A DNA stretch of 64,000 bases from Tindallia sp. MSAO_Bac2 (GCA_003838145.1 QYZZ01000043.1:62001-126000), one strand, 5' to 3'; shown: positions 1 to 9,636, counted from the first letter of the stretch. Notes: generated by a model from the sequence alone, not told the origin. Translations and numbers: made by a program.

Positions 1-212
1 ATGTGACGGATAAATCGTTCATGTCCCGGCACATCAATAATGCCTGCACGAATTCCTCCAGGCAGGTCAAAGTGCGTAAAGCCCAGCTCTATTGAGATTC
101 CTCTTTTCATTTCTTCTTTAAGCCTGTCTGTGTTACGGCCAGTCAGTGCCTGTATTAGTGTTGTTTTCCCATGGTCTATATGTCCGGCGGTGCCGATAAT
201 TAAATGCTTCAA
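1..212 (-). CDS. selB: Selenocysteine-specific translation elongation factor SelB, N-terminal part (C-terminus off window)
   Basis: SelB delivers Sec-tRNA to the ribosome at UGA codons that carry a SECIS hairpin. Only about 70 residues lie in the window, but they show the GTPase start: a P-loop [12 protein letters not shown] at residues 7-18 and a G3-like [11 protein letters not shown] near residues 60-70. I chose a TTG start because an AAGGAG site sits about 8 bases upstream and the product then begins [11 protein letters not shown], as SelB proteins do. The start overlaps the selA stop by four bases (TTGA), which suggests translational coupling. The C-terminal winged-helix SECIS-binding domain is beyond the left edge and cannot be judged. 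Confidence 0.93.
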   Translation of the reverse strand, partial: MKHLIIGTAGHIDHGKTTLIQALTGRNTDRLKEEMKRGISIELGFTHFDLPGGIRAGIIDVPGHERFIRH

Positions 213-1636
213 TAGTTGTCACTCCTTTGAGACCAGTCATTCAGCCTTTTAACTATAATGGATAAGTCTGATTCAAACAAGGTTCTGACATCCAAAAAAT
301 ATGCTCCTTCTGATAACCTTCCCATCACTGCTGGTTTTTCAGTTCTTAGAAAGCGTTCCAGTTTTGTGGCTTCCTCCGGGTTTCCGCGAAAAGCTATGAC
401 ACGGCTTTCCATCTGATGTCCGGGAAATGAACCGCCACCAACCTGGGAGTAACTTTTTTCAACAGAAATATTTAATCCGTTTAGACGTTCTGGTAAAATA
501 TCCCTGAAAGTTTCTGCTTTTTTATCGAGTTCAGCATGGGAAACCGTCATCATTTTAAGAACAGGTATTTCACTAATTGCCTTTTCAGGCTGTAGGTACT
601 TTTTCAGGGTTGCCTCAAGTGCACTTAATGTGAGCTTGTCCACCCTCAAAGCACGTGTCAGTGGATGGCTGGCAATTTTTTGGATCCACTTTTTCTTACC
701 AACAATTATTCCCGCCTGTGTACCTCCCAGTAGTTTATCGCCACTGAAGGTAACAATATCGCATCCGGATGCTACGACTTCCTGCACTGTCGGTTCATAA
801 GGATAGCTATAGGGCTGAAGATCTATGAAAAGTCCACTTCCAAGATCATTAATCACAGGAAATCCTTTTTTCTCCGATATCTGCATCAGCTCTTCAAAGC
901 TGGTATCTCTGGTAAAGCCGATCAGCTTAAAATTACTCCGATGTACCTTTAAAAGCGCACCGGTATCTTCCGTTATTGCGTTTTCATAGTCTTTAGGATA
1001 ACACTTATTAGTGGCTCCCACTTCTACCAGTTTGGCCCCACTTTGTTCCATTACTTCAGGCACCCGGAAAGAGCCACCGATCTCCACCAGTTCTCCCCTG
1101 GAAATAATGACTTCTTTTCCTTTTGCAATTGCAGAAAGTACCAGCAATACGGCTCCGGCATTATTATTAACAACTATGGCATCCTCTGCTCCGGTAAGAT
1201 TTAAAAGCAACTCTTTCATATGTTGATATCGACTTCCTCTTTTTCCTGTTGTCATATCAAGCTCGAGGTTGCTATAGCCTCCTGCAATACTCTGTAGTAT
1301 GTCCTGAGTATAGGCTCCCAAAGGAGCTCTTCCTAAATTCGTATGAAGAATGACACCTGTACCGTTAACGACTTTCTGAATTTGCATTTCATTAATCCGC
1401 CGAACTTTATTCTCTATGGTTTTTACAGTTTCGTTTATGTCCACTAAGCCTTCATTAACGGTGCCCGGTTCACTGTTAAGAATATTGCTTCTCAGATCAT
1501 TTATCGTTTCTCTGGTAACCTCCAACAGAGTTTCCCGTCCGATTTCTTTCAGCAATTGCTGCACTGCCTGATGCGATATTATATCGTCTACTTTGGGAAG
1601 CTTTCTCAAAAGATGTTGATCTGCCAATTCTTTCAC
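209..1636 (-). CDS. selA: L-seryl-tRNA(Sec) selenium transferase SelA
   Basis: SelA is a PLP enzyme that converts Ser-tRNA(Sec) to Sec-tRNA(Sec) using selenophosphate from SelD. The 475-residue length is typical. The N-terminal helical region ([12 protein letters not shown]) is followed by the fold-type-I PLP core. The Schiff-base lysine is in [12 protein letters not shown] at about residue 301, and [16 protein letters not shown] lies at about 91-106. The start is a GTG behind GGATGAGG; the nearby upstream ATG meets a stop at once. It lies 23 bases after selD and overlaps selB, so selD-selA-selB form one operon. Confidence 0.97.
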   Translation of the reverse strand: MKELADQHLLRKLPKVDDIISHQAVQQLLKEIGRETLLEVTRETINDLRSNILNSEPGTVNEGLVDINETVKTIENKVRRINEMQIQKVVNGTGVILHTNLGRAPLGAYTQDILQSIAGGYSNLELDMTTGKRGSRYQHMKELLLNLTGAEDAIVVNNNAGAVLLVLSAIAKGKEVIISRGELVEIGGSFRVPEVMEQSGAKLVEVGATNKCYPKDYENAITEDTGALLKVHRSNFKLIGFTRDTSFEELMQISEKKGFPVINDLGSGLFIDLQPYSYPYEPTVQEVVASGCDIVTFSGDKLLGGTQAGIIVGKKKWIQKIASHPLTRALRVDKLTLSALEATLKKYLQPEKAISEIPVLKMMTVSHAELDKKAETFRDILPERLNGLNISVEKSYSQVGGGSFPGHQMESRVIAFRGNPEEATKLERFLRTEKPAVMGRLSEGAYFLDVRTLFESDLSIIVKRLNDWSQRSDNY

Positions 1637-1659
1637 CTCATCCTATATCTCTAAGTAAA

Positions 1660-2697
1660 TTATTCAAAGATTACAGATTTCTCTTCCTTTTCTATGACCC
1701 GCCCAATTTCAGCATATTCACAGGGATGTTTTTTCCGGAGTCTTTCAAGTACTTTATCAGCTTCATCTGCCGGTATTGATAATAATAAGCCGCCTGAAGT
1801 CTGAGGATCATAAAAAATATCCTGCAGTGATTCATCAAAAGTTTTTCGCATTTCAACTTTTGTCGAATAATAGCTTTTATTCCGATACATACCGCCAGGA
1901 ATTAATCCCATTTCGGCTTTTTCCTTTGCCTCGGCAATATATGGAATTTTATCAGCGTATAGCAGCATACTCATTTCGCTGCCTTCGGCCATTTCAACTG
2001 CATGTCCCACCAGGCCAAAACCGGTGATGTCCGTGCAGGCATTTACTTTAGCATCTTCCACAGCATTAATTCCCGTATCGTTAAGCAATGTCATTACTTT
2101 TAAAACTTCACGGTAAGCCTCAGGAGTAATCATTTCTGCTTTAATGGCTGTATTAAGGATTCCAGATCCCAAAGGCTTGGTTAGTATCAACCGATCTCCG
2201 GGCTTTGATCCTTTGTTGGTTAGAATTTTGTTGGGATGAACTTTTCCGGTAACTGAAAGACCATATTTCGGCTCGTTATCTTCTACGGAATGTCCGCCTA
2301 TTAAAACAGCTCCCGCTTCGATAACCTTATCCGCTCCGCCTTTTAAAATTTCTTCCATAACATCCGTTGGAAGACAGTTAGGGAAGCATAATATGTTTAA
2401 CGCCAGTATGGGCTTGCCTCCCATAGCATAGACATCGCTAAGAGAGTTTGCTGCAGCAACCTGTCCAAACTGATAAGGATCGTCAACAACCGGTGTAAAA
2501 AAATCCAACGTTTGTATAATGGCTATGTCTTCTCCAAGCTTATAAACAGCTCCATCATCTCCGGTTTCCAATCCAACCAGCACATTGGGATTGTATTGTG
2601 ATGGTAGGTTTTTCAATACTTTCGAAAGGACCTCCGGTCCAATTTTGGCCGCTCAGCCAGCGCTTTGTGTCATTTGAGTTAATCGTTGCACACTCAT
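1660..2697 (-). CDS. selD: Selenide, water dikinase SelD, itself a selenoprotein (in-frame TGA read as Sec)
   Basis: SelD makes selenophosphate from selenide and ATP. A reading frame that begins only at residue 28 would lack the active site. Extending upstream in frame gives an ATG at 2697 behind GAAAGAGGTGAGAG. It is followed by LTQMTQSAG, then TGA at 2655-2653 (codon 15), then AAKIGPEVLSKVL. This is the conserved SelD N-terminus, where the catalytic residue is Cys or Sec, followed here by AAKIGP. The full product is 345 residues with U15. Other family marks are GLETGDDGAVYKL, GGHSVED, DITGFGLVGHA and DPQTSGGLLLS. It lies between comEA (21-base gap) and selA. Confidence 0.95.
2628..2655 (-). 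promoter_or_regulatory. UGA(Sec) codon and candidate bacterial SECIS hairpin of selD
   Basis: The Sec codon is TCA on the plus strand at 2653-2655. Twelve bases further on, the minus strand has GGACC-GGA-GGTCC (2640-2628), a perfect 5-bp stem with a purine loop. That is in the usual position for a bacterial SECIS, which lies inside the coding sequence just after UGA. The loop differs from the fdhF-type loop, so the exact fold is an inference. Confidence 0.6.
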
Positions 2698-2718
2698 TCT
2701 CTCACCTCTTTCAAATTT

Positions 2719-3372
2719 CTAACGAACCGTGACATGATCAGCAATATCCCTATAACGCGCATCACCAATACCACTGACATTCTTCAGTTCTTCCTTGCTG
2801 CTGAAGTTGCCTGTCTGCTGGCGATGATCAATAATCCTCTGAGCTAAAACCGGACCTATGCCCGGCAGCGTTTCGAGGGTTCCGGCATCAGCTGTGTTAA
2901 TATTTATCAAGCCGTTGTTTGACGCGGATGATGTAACCATGGAATTATTTTTAATTGAGTTTTCGAAGGGATTTTGAGCTTCATCTTCCTCTTCATGGGG
3001 TATGTAGAGAAACATTTCATCCTGCAGTTTGAGAGCCATGTTGATCCGTCGTCGATCAGCGTTAGGATTCAGACCTCCTGCCATATCAATGACATCAACC
3101 ACCCGATCACCTTCACTAAGTTCATACACGCCAGGCCTTTCCACTTCACCTTCCACATGAACTACAATAGCCCGGGGTTCTATCGGATCAGCAACAGCTT
3201 CCTGCTCAAAATTTGTTTCAACCGATTCATTTACTGAACCGGTAGTTTCTGATGTTGATGCCAGTATATAGGTTTTACTTCTGTGATGCATTACTTCCCT
3301 GATAGAAATTGCTGCAAAAATGATCACTGCAATGCTCAATAATATCAATTTATGTTTTTTTGTCAATTCCAC
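2719..3372 (-). CDS. comEA: ComEA family helix-hairpin-helix DNA-binding protein
   Basis: ComEA is the membrane-anchored double-stranded-DNA receptor of competence-type DNA uptake; in non-competent clostridia its role is less clear. The 217-residue product has one N-terminal membrane segment (KLILLSIAVIIFAAISI), a SLBB-like domain (VHVEGEVERPGVYELSEGD, near residues 90-130) and a C-terminal double helix-hairpin-helix (INTADAGTLETLPGIGPVLA then NVSGIGDARYRDI). I start it at the GTG at 3372 because GGAGGG lies 6 bases upstream; the longer frame has no such site. Its downstream neighbour selD begins 21 bases later, so it heads the sel operon, an unusual partnership. Confidence 0.88.
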   Translation of the reverse strand: MELTKKHKLILLSIAVIIFAAISIREVMHHRSKTYILASTSETTGSVNESVETNFEQEAVADPIEPRAIVVHVEGEVERPGVYELSEGDRVVDVIDMAGGLNPNADRRRINMALKLQDEMFLYIPHEEEDEAQNPFENSIKNNSMVTSSASNNGLININTADAGTLETLPGIGPVLAQRIIDHRQQTGNFSSKEELKNVSGIGDARYRDIADHVTVR

Positions 3373-3538
3373 AGAAGTCCCTCCGTTTTCTCGTTTTGTA
3401 AACAAGATGATTTTCACTTAACAAAATGATATATTTATTGTACTATAATTGAGTAAGTATTTTCCACCTAATCTCTTTTTATTCATTCATCTTTAGCTTG
3501 TCATCTTTTTATCCAAATTTTGAACGGAGTCGATCATA

Positions 3539-4849
3539 TTGAAAAGTCATCATCCATTAAACTGTTTATTATCCAGAATCATTCTGATTTCCATACTTGT
3601 TTTATTAATTGCAGTGCAGATTTTTCCTGCAGTTTTTGCTTCTGAACACCCTGATATAAGTGCACCAAGAGCCATTTTAATGGATAAAGTCACCGGAGAA
3701 ATCATTTATGAGAAAAATGCTCATGACCCAACTTATCCTGCCAGCACCACTAAAGTCCTGACGGCTATAGTCGTTCTGGAAAATGCAGACTTGCAGGAAA
3801 TGGTTCATATCGATTACGAGCCGGGAGTGACAGGATCAAGCATGTTTATTCTGCCAGGTGAGTCTTTTACTGTAGAAACTTTGCTTCAGGCACTGCTTAT
3901 CCGATCCGGTAATGATGTGGCAGAAGTATTGGCCCGTCACATTTCTGGCAGTGTTGAGTCTTTCGTAGAGCTAATGAATGAAAAAGCCGTTGAAATCGGG
4001 GCAAAAAATACTCATTTTACAAATCCCCACGGATTACCGGATGAAGATCATATCACCACTGCTTATGATTTAGCAGTAATAGCACGATATGCCATGCAGG
4101 ATCCAGTTTTCAGGGAAATTGTTGCTGCACCTTCCCTTATTATACCAGAAACACTGAAGACTCCTGAACAACGTATCTATAATAATAGCAACCGATTCCT
4201 GTGGGGGAGAGGTCCAAGCCATCAAATGTTCTACAATGAAGAATATACCAATATTTTCAATCCAAGGGTGGATGGAATTAAAACTGGCTTTACCAATGCC
4301 GCTCAACATTGTCTTATAAGTTCTGCCTCTGACGAAAAACGTCAGGTTATCACTGTCGTTCTTAATGCCGAACGGGAGCATTTATATCCGGATTCAAGAA
4401 CTTTGCTGGATTACGGTCTTGATGAGTTTCAGCTGGTAACTCTCACGGATGAAAAAATGCTGGCTACCAGTGTCCCCATTAATAATGGAACAAGGGACAA
4501 TCTTTCCTTATTTACGGAAAAAGCCATTCACACAATTATTCCAGCTCATGTTTCTGCTGATGATATTTCTCAGGTCATCACGGTAGATGATTCCTACGAA
4601 GCACCAATTGAGTCGAATCAGATTCTCGGAAAAGTTGTTTACAATTATGATAATCAAATTTTAGGCGAAACAAACCTTATCGCTATGGAGTCGGTGGAAT
4701 TTTTGCCTTTCTACAGACGTATTCCGGTATTTGGTTTTTTAATCGCCAGCATTTTAATGATCTTTGCCATTTGGCAGGTTCATATTTTCCGGTTACGAAA
4801 GAAAAAAAGACGAATGTATTTGCGCAAACGAATGGAGCGATACGAATAA
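3539..4849 (+). CDS. dacF: D-alanyl-D-alanine carboxypeptidase (peptidase S11, DacF type)
   Basis: This is a low-molecular-weight penicillin-binding protein that trims the terminal D-Ala from peptidoglycan stem peptides outside the membrane. It shows a signal peptide ending near residue 35 (VFAS), the catalytic S69-T-T-K72, S123-G-N and K248-T-G triads, then the S11 C-terminal beta domain. A C-terminal membrane segment (FGFLIASILMIFAIW) is followed by a basic tail, so the protein is anchored at both ends unless the signal is cleaved. The start is TTG with GGAG about 9 bases upstream. It is transcribed divergently from comEA and ends at a strong terminator. Confidence 0.93.
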   Translation: MKSHHPLNCLLSRIILISILVLLIAVQIFPAVFASEHPDISAPRAILMDKVTGEIIYEKNAHDPTYPASTTKVLTAIVVLENADLQEMVHIDYEPGVTGSSMFILPGESFTVETLLQALLIRSGNDVAEVLARHISGSVESFVELMNEKAVEIGAKNTHFTNPHGLPDEDHITTAYDLAVIARYAMQDPVFREIVAAPSLIIPETLKTPEQRIYNNSNRFLWGRGPSHQMFYNEEYTNIFNPRVDGIKTGFTNAAQHCLISSASDEKRQVITVVLNAEREHLYPDSRTLLDYGLDEFQLVTLTDEKMLATSVPINNGTRDNLSLFTEKAIHTIIPAHVSADDISQVITVDDSYEAPIESNQILGKVVYNYDNQILGETNLIAMESVEFLPFYRRIPVFGFLIASILMIFAIWQVHIFRLRKKKRRMYLRKRMERYE

Positions 4850-4871
4850 CCAGGTTGTAAAAGAGCATTTT

Positions 4872-4906
4872 AAAGCCGGTTCCACTATAAGCAGAACCGG
4901 CTTTTT
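4872..4906. terminator. Bidirectional rho-independent terminator between dacF and ridA
   Basis: An 11-bp perfect stem (AAAGCCGGTTC with GAACCGGCTTT) encloses an 11-base loop. It is followed by TT on the plus strand, and the stem ends in a T run on the minus strand as well. It separates two convergent genes. Confidence 0.88.
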
Positions 4907-4917
4907 AGGTCTTTACA

Positions 4918-5298
4918 CTATTCTTTTATAGCAATTGCTTCTATTTCTACCTTGGCATCTTTAGGCAATCTTGCTACTTCCACGCAAGCCCGGGCTGGTT
5001 TGTGATCCTGAAAAAACTCACCATAAACCTCGTTCATTTTACCAAATTCATTCATATCCTTAACAAAAACCGTTGTTTTAATAATCTGATCCATTCCAAA
5101 TCCTGCTGACTCAAGGATGGCCTTAAGATTAATCAGGGACTGCCTGGTTTGTTCCTGTATATCCTCTGATACGAATTCCATTGTTTCAGGGTCCAGAGGT
5201 AATTGGCCGGAAACAAAAATCATATTGCCGGCTTCAACAGCTTGAGAATACGGACCTATTGCTGCAGGTGCCGCTTTTGTTGCATGCATTTTACTCAT
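4918..5298 (-). CDS. ridA: RidA family reactive-intermediate imine deaminase
   Basis: RidA hydrolyses reactive enamine and imine products of PLP enzymes, protecting the cell during amino-acid breakdown. The 126-residue size is typical. The family marks are [20 protein letters not shown] near the N-terminus and [21 protein letters not shown] at the C-terminus, including the substrate-carboxylate arginine in the RACVEVA motif. It starts at an ATG behind AGGAGAT. It follows the YheO-type regulator by 17 bases, so the pair is probably co-transcribed; such pairs occur with amino-acid deaminating enzymes. Confidence 0.95.
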   Translation of the reverse strand: MSKMHATKAAPAAIGPYSQAVEAGNMIFVSGQLPLDPETMEFVSEDIQEQTRQSLINLKAILESAGFGMDQIIKTTVFVKDMNEFGKMNEVYGEFFQDHKPARACVEVARLPKDAKVEIEAIAIKE

Positions 5299-5315
5299 GT
5301 CATATCTCCTCTCTT

Positions 5316-5978
5316 TTATGAAGGCTCATTGGCTCTTATTTCATCCAGATAGTTATAGATAGTATATCTGGATACACACAAAATTTTTGCCACATAATCA
5401 ATCGCACCTTTTATCAGGAAAGCACCCTGATCATCCAGTTTTTTTACAATGGATACTTTTTCTTCTTTATTCATATAAGCTACCGGCTTTCCAAAGTTAT
5501 CCAATGTGTTTGTAACCAGATTGTTCAGCACATCATTCACGCTGTTATAACCTGTATCATGAAAATAATCCACTTCGTTCTGATCGATACTGGTAAACTC
5601 TTCCAATACTTTTCTGGCAATCATAAATTCCGAAATATCAATGTTAATACACAAACATCCAATAATTTCATTGTTTTTGTCCCGCAACATCATGGTTGAT
5701 GATTTTAATATTTTACCATCAGCGCTTTTATTCTTGTAATTTATGATATGATCAGACTGATCACCTTTACGGACAGCTTCCAGTCCTTCATTAACCATAG
5801 GGCTGCCAACAGATCTTCCGGTAACATGACCATTGCTGATGGCAACGATGGTTTTGGTGGCTTGATTAATCTCATGTAAAACCACTTCACAGTTTTTTCC
5901 CAGTGTTTTACCCAGAGATTGCACCAGAGGAATCATACTTACCAGAGTCGGGTGTAAGTTTTCGTTATTTTCCATCAT
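5316..5978 (-). CDS. YheO/DauR-type transcriptional regulator (PAS-like plus C-terminal HTH)
   Basis: The 220-residue protein has a YheO-type PAS-like domain ([13 protein letters not shown] and [14 protein letters not shown], residues about 25-120) and a C-terminal helix-turn-helix ([19 protein letters not shown]). Proteins of this architecture include DauR, which controls D-arginine catabolism in Pseudomonas. Here its immediate partner is ridA, so it probably responds to an amino acid or a related small molecule and controls this small transcript. The ligand cannot be read from sequence. The start is ATG-ATG behind AGGAGCC. Confidence 0.85.
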   Translation of the reverse strand: MMENNENLHPTLVSMIPLVQSLGKTLGKNCEVVLHEINQATKTIVAISNGHVTGRSVGSPMVNEGLEAVRKGDQSDHIINYKNKSADGKILKSSTMMLRDKNNEIIGCLCINIDISEFMIARKVLEEFTSIDQNEVDYFHDTGYNSVNDVLNNLVTNTLDNFGKPVAYMNKEEKVSIVKKLDDQGAFLIKGAIDYVAKILCVSRYTIYNYLDEIRANEPS

Positions 5979-6005
5979 AAAAGGCTCCTTTTTCCAACAA
6001 AGACT

Positions 6006-8474
6006 TTACTTCGCAACAATATTAACCAACTTGCCCGGGACTACAATGATTTTTTTAACTTCTTTACCTTCAAGACTTTCTTTAACTTTAGCATTATCCA
6101 TGGCTTTATCCTGCGTTTCATCTTTGGAAAGTCCTGTTGGGATCAACATTTTTTCCTTTACTTTTCCATTAATCTGTATAACTATTTCTACTTCCTCCAC
6201 AACCAGTGCCTTCGGATCTGCTACCGGCCATGATTTGCGGTGAATCGATTCCTGGTGTCCCATCTGACTCCATAACTCTTCAGTCATATGCGGCGCAAAG
6301 GGTGCCATTAGCAGAAGAACTGTTTCAATCCCTTCCTGCAGTAATTTTCCGTTAATTTTTGTTTTTTCCAGTGCCTTATATTTATATAATTCATTAACCA
6401 GTTCCATGACTGCACTAATGGCAGTGTTAAAATTAAATCGTGTATCCAGGTCATTGGTCACTTTATTAATGGTGCTGTGAATTTTATGATTGATCGTTTT
6501 ATCATGTTCATCCTGCGTTTCTTTATTCAGGTCCGCATGTTTTTCCTGAATAACCTCCTGAACCAGTCTCCATACACGATTCAGAAAACGGAAGCAACCT
6601 TCAACCCCCTGGTCACTCCACTCCAGATCTCTTTCCGGCGGTGCAGCAAACAAAACAAACAGTCTGGCAGTATCGGCTCCATATTGTTGAATAATTTCTT
6701 CCGGGCTAACCACATTGCCTTTTGACTTGGACATCTTGGCGCCGTCTTTCAGAACCATTCCCTGAGTTAATAAATTGAGAAATGGTTCATCAAAATCCAG
6801 TAGTTTTAAATCCTTTAAAACTTTTACAAAAAACCTGGAGTATAGCAGATGGAGAATTGCGTGTTCAACACCACCAATATATTGGTTAACAGGCATCCAT
6901 TCACTGACTTTCTCTCTGTCAAAGGGTAGCTGGTCGTTGTGCGGATCGGTATAACGCAGAAAATACCAGGATGAGTCCACGAATGTATCCATGGTATCCG
7001 TCTCACGCGTAGCCTTCCCACCACATTCAGGACATTCTGTGTAGAGAAATGTGGGGCTGGTGGTTAAGGGTGATTTCCCTTTTCCGCTGAATTCAATGTC
7101 CAGCGGGAGTTCTACAGGCAGAGCATCTTCTTTAATAGGTACAATCCCGCAGTCATCACAATATACAATGGGAATCGGTGCTCCCCAATAACGCTGGCGG
7201 GAAAGCAGCCAGTCTCTTAAACGATAACTTACCGTTCTGCGACCGATACCTTCGGACTCCATGTCATCGCAGATAGCCTCAAAGGCTTTTTCGTTATCCA
7301 TGCCGTTGTATTTGCCGGAATTAATCATAATTCCTTTACCATCAAAGGCTTCGGTTTCAATTACGTAAGGATCTTCAGCATCTGCCGGCTTAATTACAGG
7401 CACAACCTTAACACTGTATTTATTAACGAAGTCAAGGTCACGCTGATCATGGGCCGGAACGACCATAATAGCACCGGATCCGTAATCTGCCAGTACATAA
7501 TTTGCGATATAAATAGGTATTCTTTCGTCATTAAAGGGATTAATGCAATAACTGCCGATAAACATACCTACTTTTTCCGTGTCGGTAGACGTTCTTTCAA
7601 TATCACTCATATGCTGCAGTTTATGAACAAATTCTTTAACAGGTTTTTCATATTCGGTGTTTTTTATCATTTGGGACACATAAGGGTGTTCAGGTGCCAT
7701 GACCATACAGGTTGCTCCAAAAACCGTGTCCGGCCTTGTAGTAAACACATTCAGTCGAAGGTCCGTGTTTTCTACAGGAAATTCTATTTCTGCCCCTGTG
7801 CTTTTACCAATCCAGTTTTCCTGCATTGTTTTAACCTTCTCCGGCCAGCCCTGTAATAAATCAAGATCCTTTAGCAGTTTTTCCGCATAATCTGTGATTT
7901 TAAAGTACCATTGATTCAACAGCTCTTTGCTTACATGGCTGTCGCAGCGCTCGCATTGTCCGCTAACAACTTGCTCATTAGCCAGCACTGTCTCACAGGA
8001 AGGACACCAGTTAACACGGGATTCCTTTTTGTAGGCCAGGCCATGATGATAAAACTGAAGAAAAATCCACTGAGTCCATCGGTAATAATCCGGTGCACAT
8101 GTAGAAACTTCACGGTCCCAATCATAGCTGAGGCCAAGCTGGCTTAGCTGGTTTTTCATTTCTTCAATGTTTTTATCAGTCCATGGGTTTGGATGAATTT
8201 TGTTTTGAATTGCAGCATTTTCCGCCGGTAACCCAAATGCATCCCATCCCATCGGATGCAAAACATCATAACCTTTCATGCTTTTGTAACGAGCTACTAC
8301 ATCGCCAATGGAATAGTTGCGGACATGTCCCATATGTATTTTCCCGGAAGGATAGGGGAACATTTCCAAAGCATAGTACTTTGGTCTTTCAGACTCCGCT
8401 GTTGCATAAAGATTCTGGTCATCCCAGCGATTTTGCCATTTGCCTTCAATTGTATGAAAATCATAGGTTGACAA
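6006..8474 (-). CDS. leuS: Leucyl-tRNA synthetase
   Basis: This enzyme charges tRNA-Leu. The 822-residue class I synthetase has the HIGH motif in [19 protein letters not shown] near residue 45, a full CP1 editing domain (including [19 protein letters not shown]), zinc-binding-type CxxC pairs ([14 protein letters not shown]...CERC), the KMSKS loop ([13 protein letters not shown]) and a C-terminal domain. A longer frame opens 31 codons upstream, but that stretch falls within the leader hairpin. The real start is the TTG at 8474, behind AAAGGAGG, giving the usual [13 protein letters not shown] beginning. Confidence 0.97.
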   Translation of the reverse strand: MSTYDFHTIEGKWQNRWDDQNLYATAESERPKYYALEMFPYPSGKIHMGHVRNYSIGDVVARYKSMKGYDVLHPMGWDAFGLPAENAAIQNKIHPNPWTDKNIEEMKNQLSQLGLSYDWDREVSTCAPDYYRWTQWIFLQFYHHGLAYKKESRVNWCPSCETVLANEQVVSGQCERCDSHVSKELLNQWYFKITDYAEKLLKDLDLLQGWPEKVKTMQENWIGKSTGAEIEFPVENTDLRLNVFTTRPDTVFGATCMVMAPEHPYVSQMIKNTEYEKPVKEFVHKLQHMSDIERTSTDTEKVGMFIGSYCINPFNDERIPIYIANYVLADYGSGAIMVVPAHDQRDLDFVNKYSVKVVPVIKPADAEDPYVIETEAFDGKGIMINSGKYNGMDNEKAFEAICDDMESEGIGRRTVSYRLRDWLLSRQRYWGAPIPIVYCDDCGIVPIKEDALPVELPLDIEFSGKGKSPLTTSPTFLYTECPECGGKATRETDTMDTFVDSSWYFLRYTDPHNDQLPFDREKVSEWMPVNQYIGGVEHAILHLLYSRFFVKVLKDLKLLDFDEPFLNLLTQGMVLKDGAKMSKSKGNVVSPEEIIQQYGADTARLFVLFAAPPERDLEWSDQGVEGCFRFLNRVWRLVQEVIQEKHADLNKETQDEHDKTINHKIHSTINKVTNDLDTRFNFNTAISAVMELVNELYKYKALEKTKINGKLLQEGIETVLLLMAPFAPHMTEELWSQMGHQESIHRKSWPVADPKALVVEEVEIVIQINGKVKEKMLIPTGLSKDETQDKAMDNAKVKESLEGKEVKKIIVVPGKLVNIVAK

Positions 8475-8519
8475 TTGTCTTCCTCCTTTGAGTTTAGGAT
8501 GTCCGGAGTTGATTAACGC

Positions 8520-8588
8520 AAAAAGCTTTCTGTTCCATAAGGGAGCGAAGCACACTCCGCAATGCAACCCTATTTCACAGAAAGCTTT
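8520..8588 (-). promoter_or_regulatory. leuS leader: long terminator-like hairpin (candidate attenuator)
   Basis: A perfect 12-bp stem, AAAGCTTTCTGT (8588-8577) with ACAGAAAGCTTT (8533-8522), ends in five Ts on the minus strand. It closes a roughly 45-base interior that holds GGGTTGCATTGCGG and GCTCCCTT, which can pair further. It sits between the leuS promoter and start codon, so it can only act on leuS transcription or translation. The interior resembles a T-box antiterminator but lacks the UGG that pairs with tRNA acceptor ends. Confidence 0.6.
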
Positions 8589-8635
8589 GCTTGCTAATTA
8601 TAAAATCGCAGCCGAACTGTTGTTGCGTTCTTATA

Positions 8636-8665
8636 ATTATATCTTAAGGGTTTATAATGTGTCAA
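8636..8665 (-). promoter_or_regulatory. Sigma-A promoter of leuS
   Basis: TTGACA (8665-8660) is 18 bases from TATAAT (8641-8636) on the minus strand; both are exact consensus hexamers. It overlaps the end of rsfS. Transcription should start near 8629, giving a leader of about 155 bases. Nearby inverted repeats (TAATTATAA with TTATAATTA, 8595-8639) overlap the -10 and might bind a regulator. Confidence 0.75.
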
Positions 8666-9011
8666 CGTTAATGACAGGTGCATCTTTCCAGATCGTCTCC
8701 AGCCCATAATGATCGCGATCAGCCTGAACAAAGAGATGAACAATTATATCACCATAGTCCAGGAGGATCCATCTGGCTTCTCTCATGCCTTCAACATGAC
8801 CCGGAACAATACCTTCTTTTTCCAGTCCGCCTTTAATTTCATCTGCAATAGCCTTGATTTGTCTCTCTGATGACGCACTGCTGATAACAAAATAATCACA
8901 CATACTGGAAATACCCTGAAGATCCAGTACAGCTACATTATCTCCATGTTTTTCTTCAATGTGCTTTACAATCATCTTAACCAGGTTTTTAATCCTTTGT
9001 TTATCTTCCAC
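8652..9011 (-). CDS. rsfS: Ribosomal silencing factor RsfS
   Basis: RsfS binds ribosomal protein L14 and blocks subunit joining when nutrients are scarce. The 119-residue length and the sequence DNVAVLDLQGISSMCDYFVISSA, GHVEGMREARWILLDYGD and VHLFVQADRDHYGLETIW are family hallmarks. It lies 16 bases after yqeK, in the standard nadD-yqeK-rsfS order. Confidence 0.96.
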   Translation of the reverse strand: MEDKQRIKNLVKMIVKHIEEKHGDNVAVLDLQGISSMCDYFVISSASSERQIKAIADEIKGGLEKEGIVPGHVEGMREARWILLDYGDIIVHLFVQADRDHYGLETIWKDAPVINVDTL

Positions 9012-9027
9012 TTACATACCTCCCTTC

Positions 9028-9636
9028 CTATTTTTCCTGATTTATATCCGCAAGGGACGGGTTTTCCATTAGCATTTGATTCCGGCACTCAAGAGTACTG
9101 GGATGAAGCAGTTTTTTTGTTCTTAGAACATAAATCATTGTATTGTTCAGTGCTGTAAATACCGCTTTTTCCAAGTTTTCTTCCGCCAATTTTCTGAGGT
9201 TGCTGACAGCAGCATAATCCCGACCGGGTTCAATAAAATCCGCCAGATAAATGATCTGTTCCAGCTTACTCATACCCGGCCTGCCAGTAGTATGGCTTTC
9301 AATGGCGCGTAAAATATCTGTATCTACAACACCAAATTCTTCTTCAGCCATTTTTGCCGCAGCTTTACCATGAACCAGCTGATGTGCGTGCTGTAGGATG
9401 GGATCTAATTCAAGATTGTGTTTTTCAATGTATTCCATCAGGTATTCTCTTGAATTGTTTTTAGCATAATCATGAAGTAATGCCGCAATTTCAGCGGAAT
9501 TCACATCAGCTCCATACCTTTCAGCCAGCCATATTGCGGATTGAACAACACCTTCTATGTGCTGGTAACGTTTTTGTGTTGTTTTGTTTTTCACTTCCTG
9601 ACGAATTTGATCGATCAATGTTTTTTGGTCCTTCAT
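9028..9636 (-). CDS. yqeK: YqeK, HD-domain hydrolase (Ap4A hydrolase type)
   Basis: YqeK-family HD proteins cleave diadenosine tetraphosphate symmetrically. The 202-residue product has the HD signature (HIEGVVQSAIWLAERYG, then LLHDYAKN, H...H in HAHQLVHGKAAA, and IESHTTGRPGMSKLEQIIYLAD). I start it at the ATG at 9636, with AGGAG 6 bases upstream; a GTG two codons earlier touches the ribosome site. Its ATGA start overlaps the nadD stop by four bases. Confidence 0.92.
   Translation of the reverse strand: MKDQKTLIDQIRQEVKNKTTQKRYQHIEGVVQSAIWLAERYGADVNSAEIAALLHDYAKNNSREYLMEYIEKHNLELDPILQHAHQLVHGKAAAKMAEEEFGVVDTDILRAIESHTTGRPGMSKLEQIIYLADFIEPGRDYAAVSNLRKLAEENLEKAVFTALNNTMIYVLRTKKLLHPSTLECRNQMLMENPSLADINQEK

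Noticed and set aside
1660-2616. Short SelD starting after the TGA
   Set aside because: It would lack the conserved catalytic segment, and no ribosome site precedes that Met. The longer Sec-containing frame is correct.
8475-8567. 31-residue N-terminal extension of LeuS
   Set aside because: The extension runs through the leader hairpin, has no ribosome site and does not resemble LeuS; AAAGGAGG precedes the TTG at 8474.
8475-8665. A canonical leucine T-box riboswitch upstream of leuS
   Set aside because: The tRNA-acceptor-pairing UGG is missing and no specifier stem I is visible. Kept only as an unresolved attenuator-like leader.
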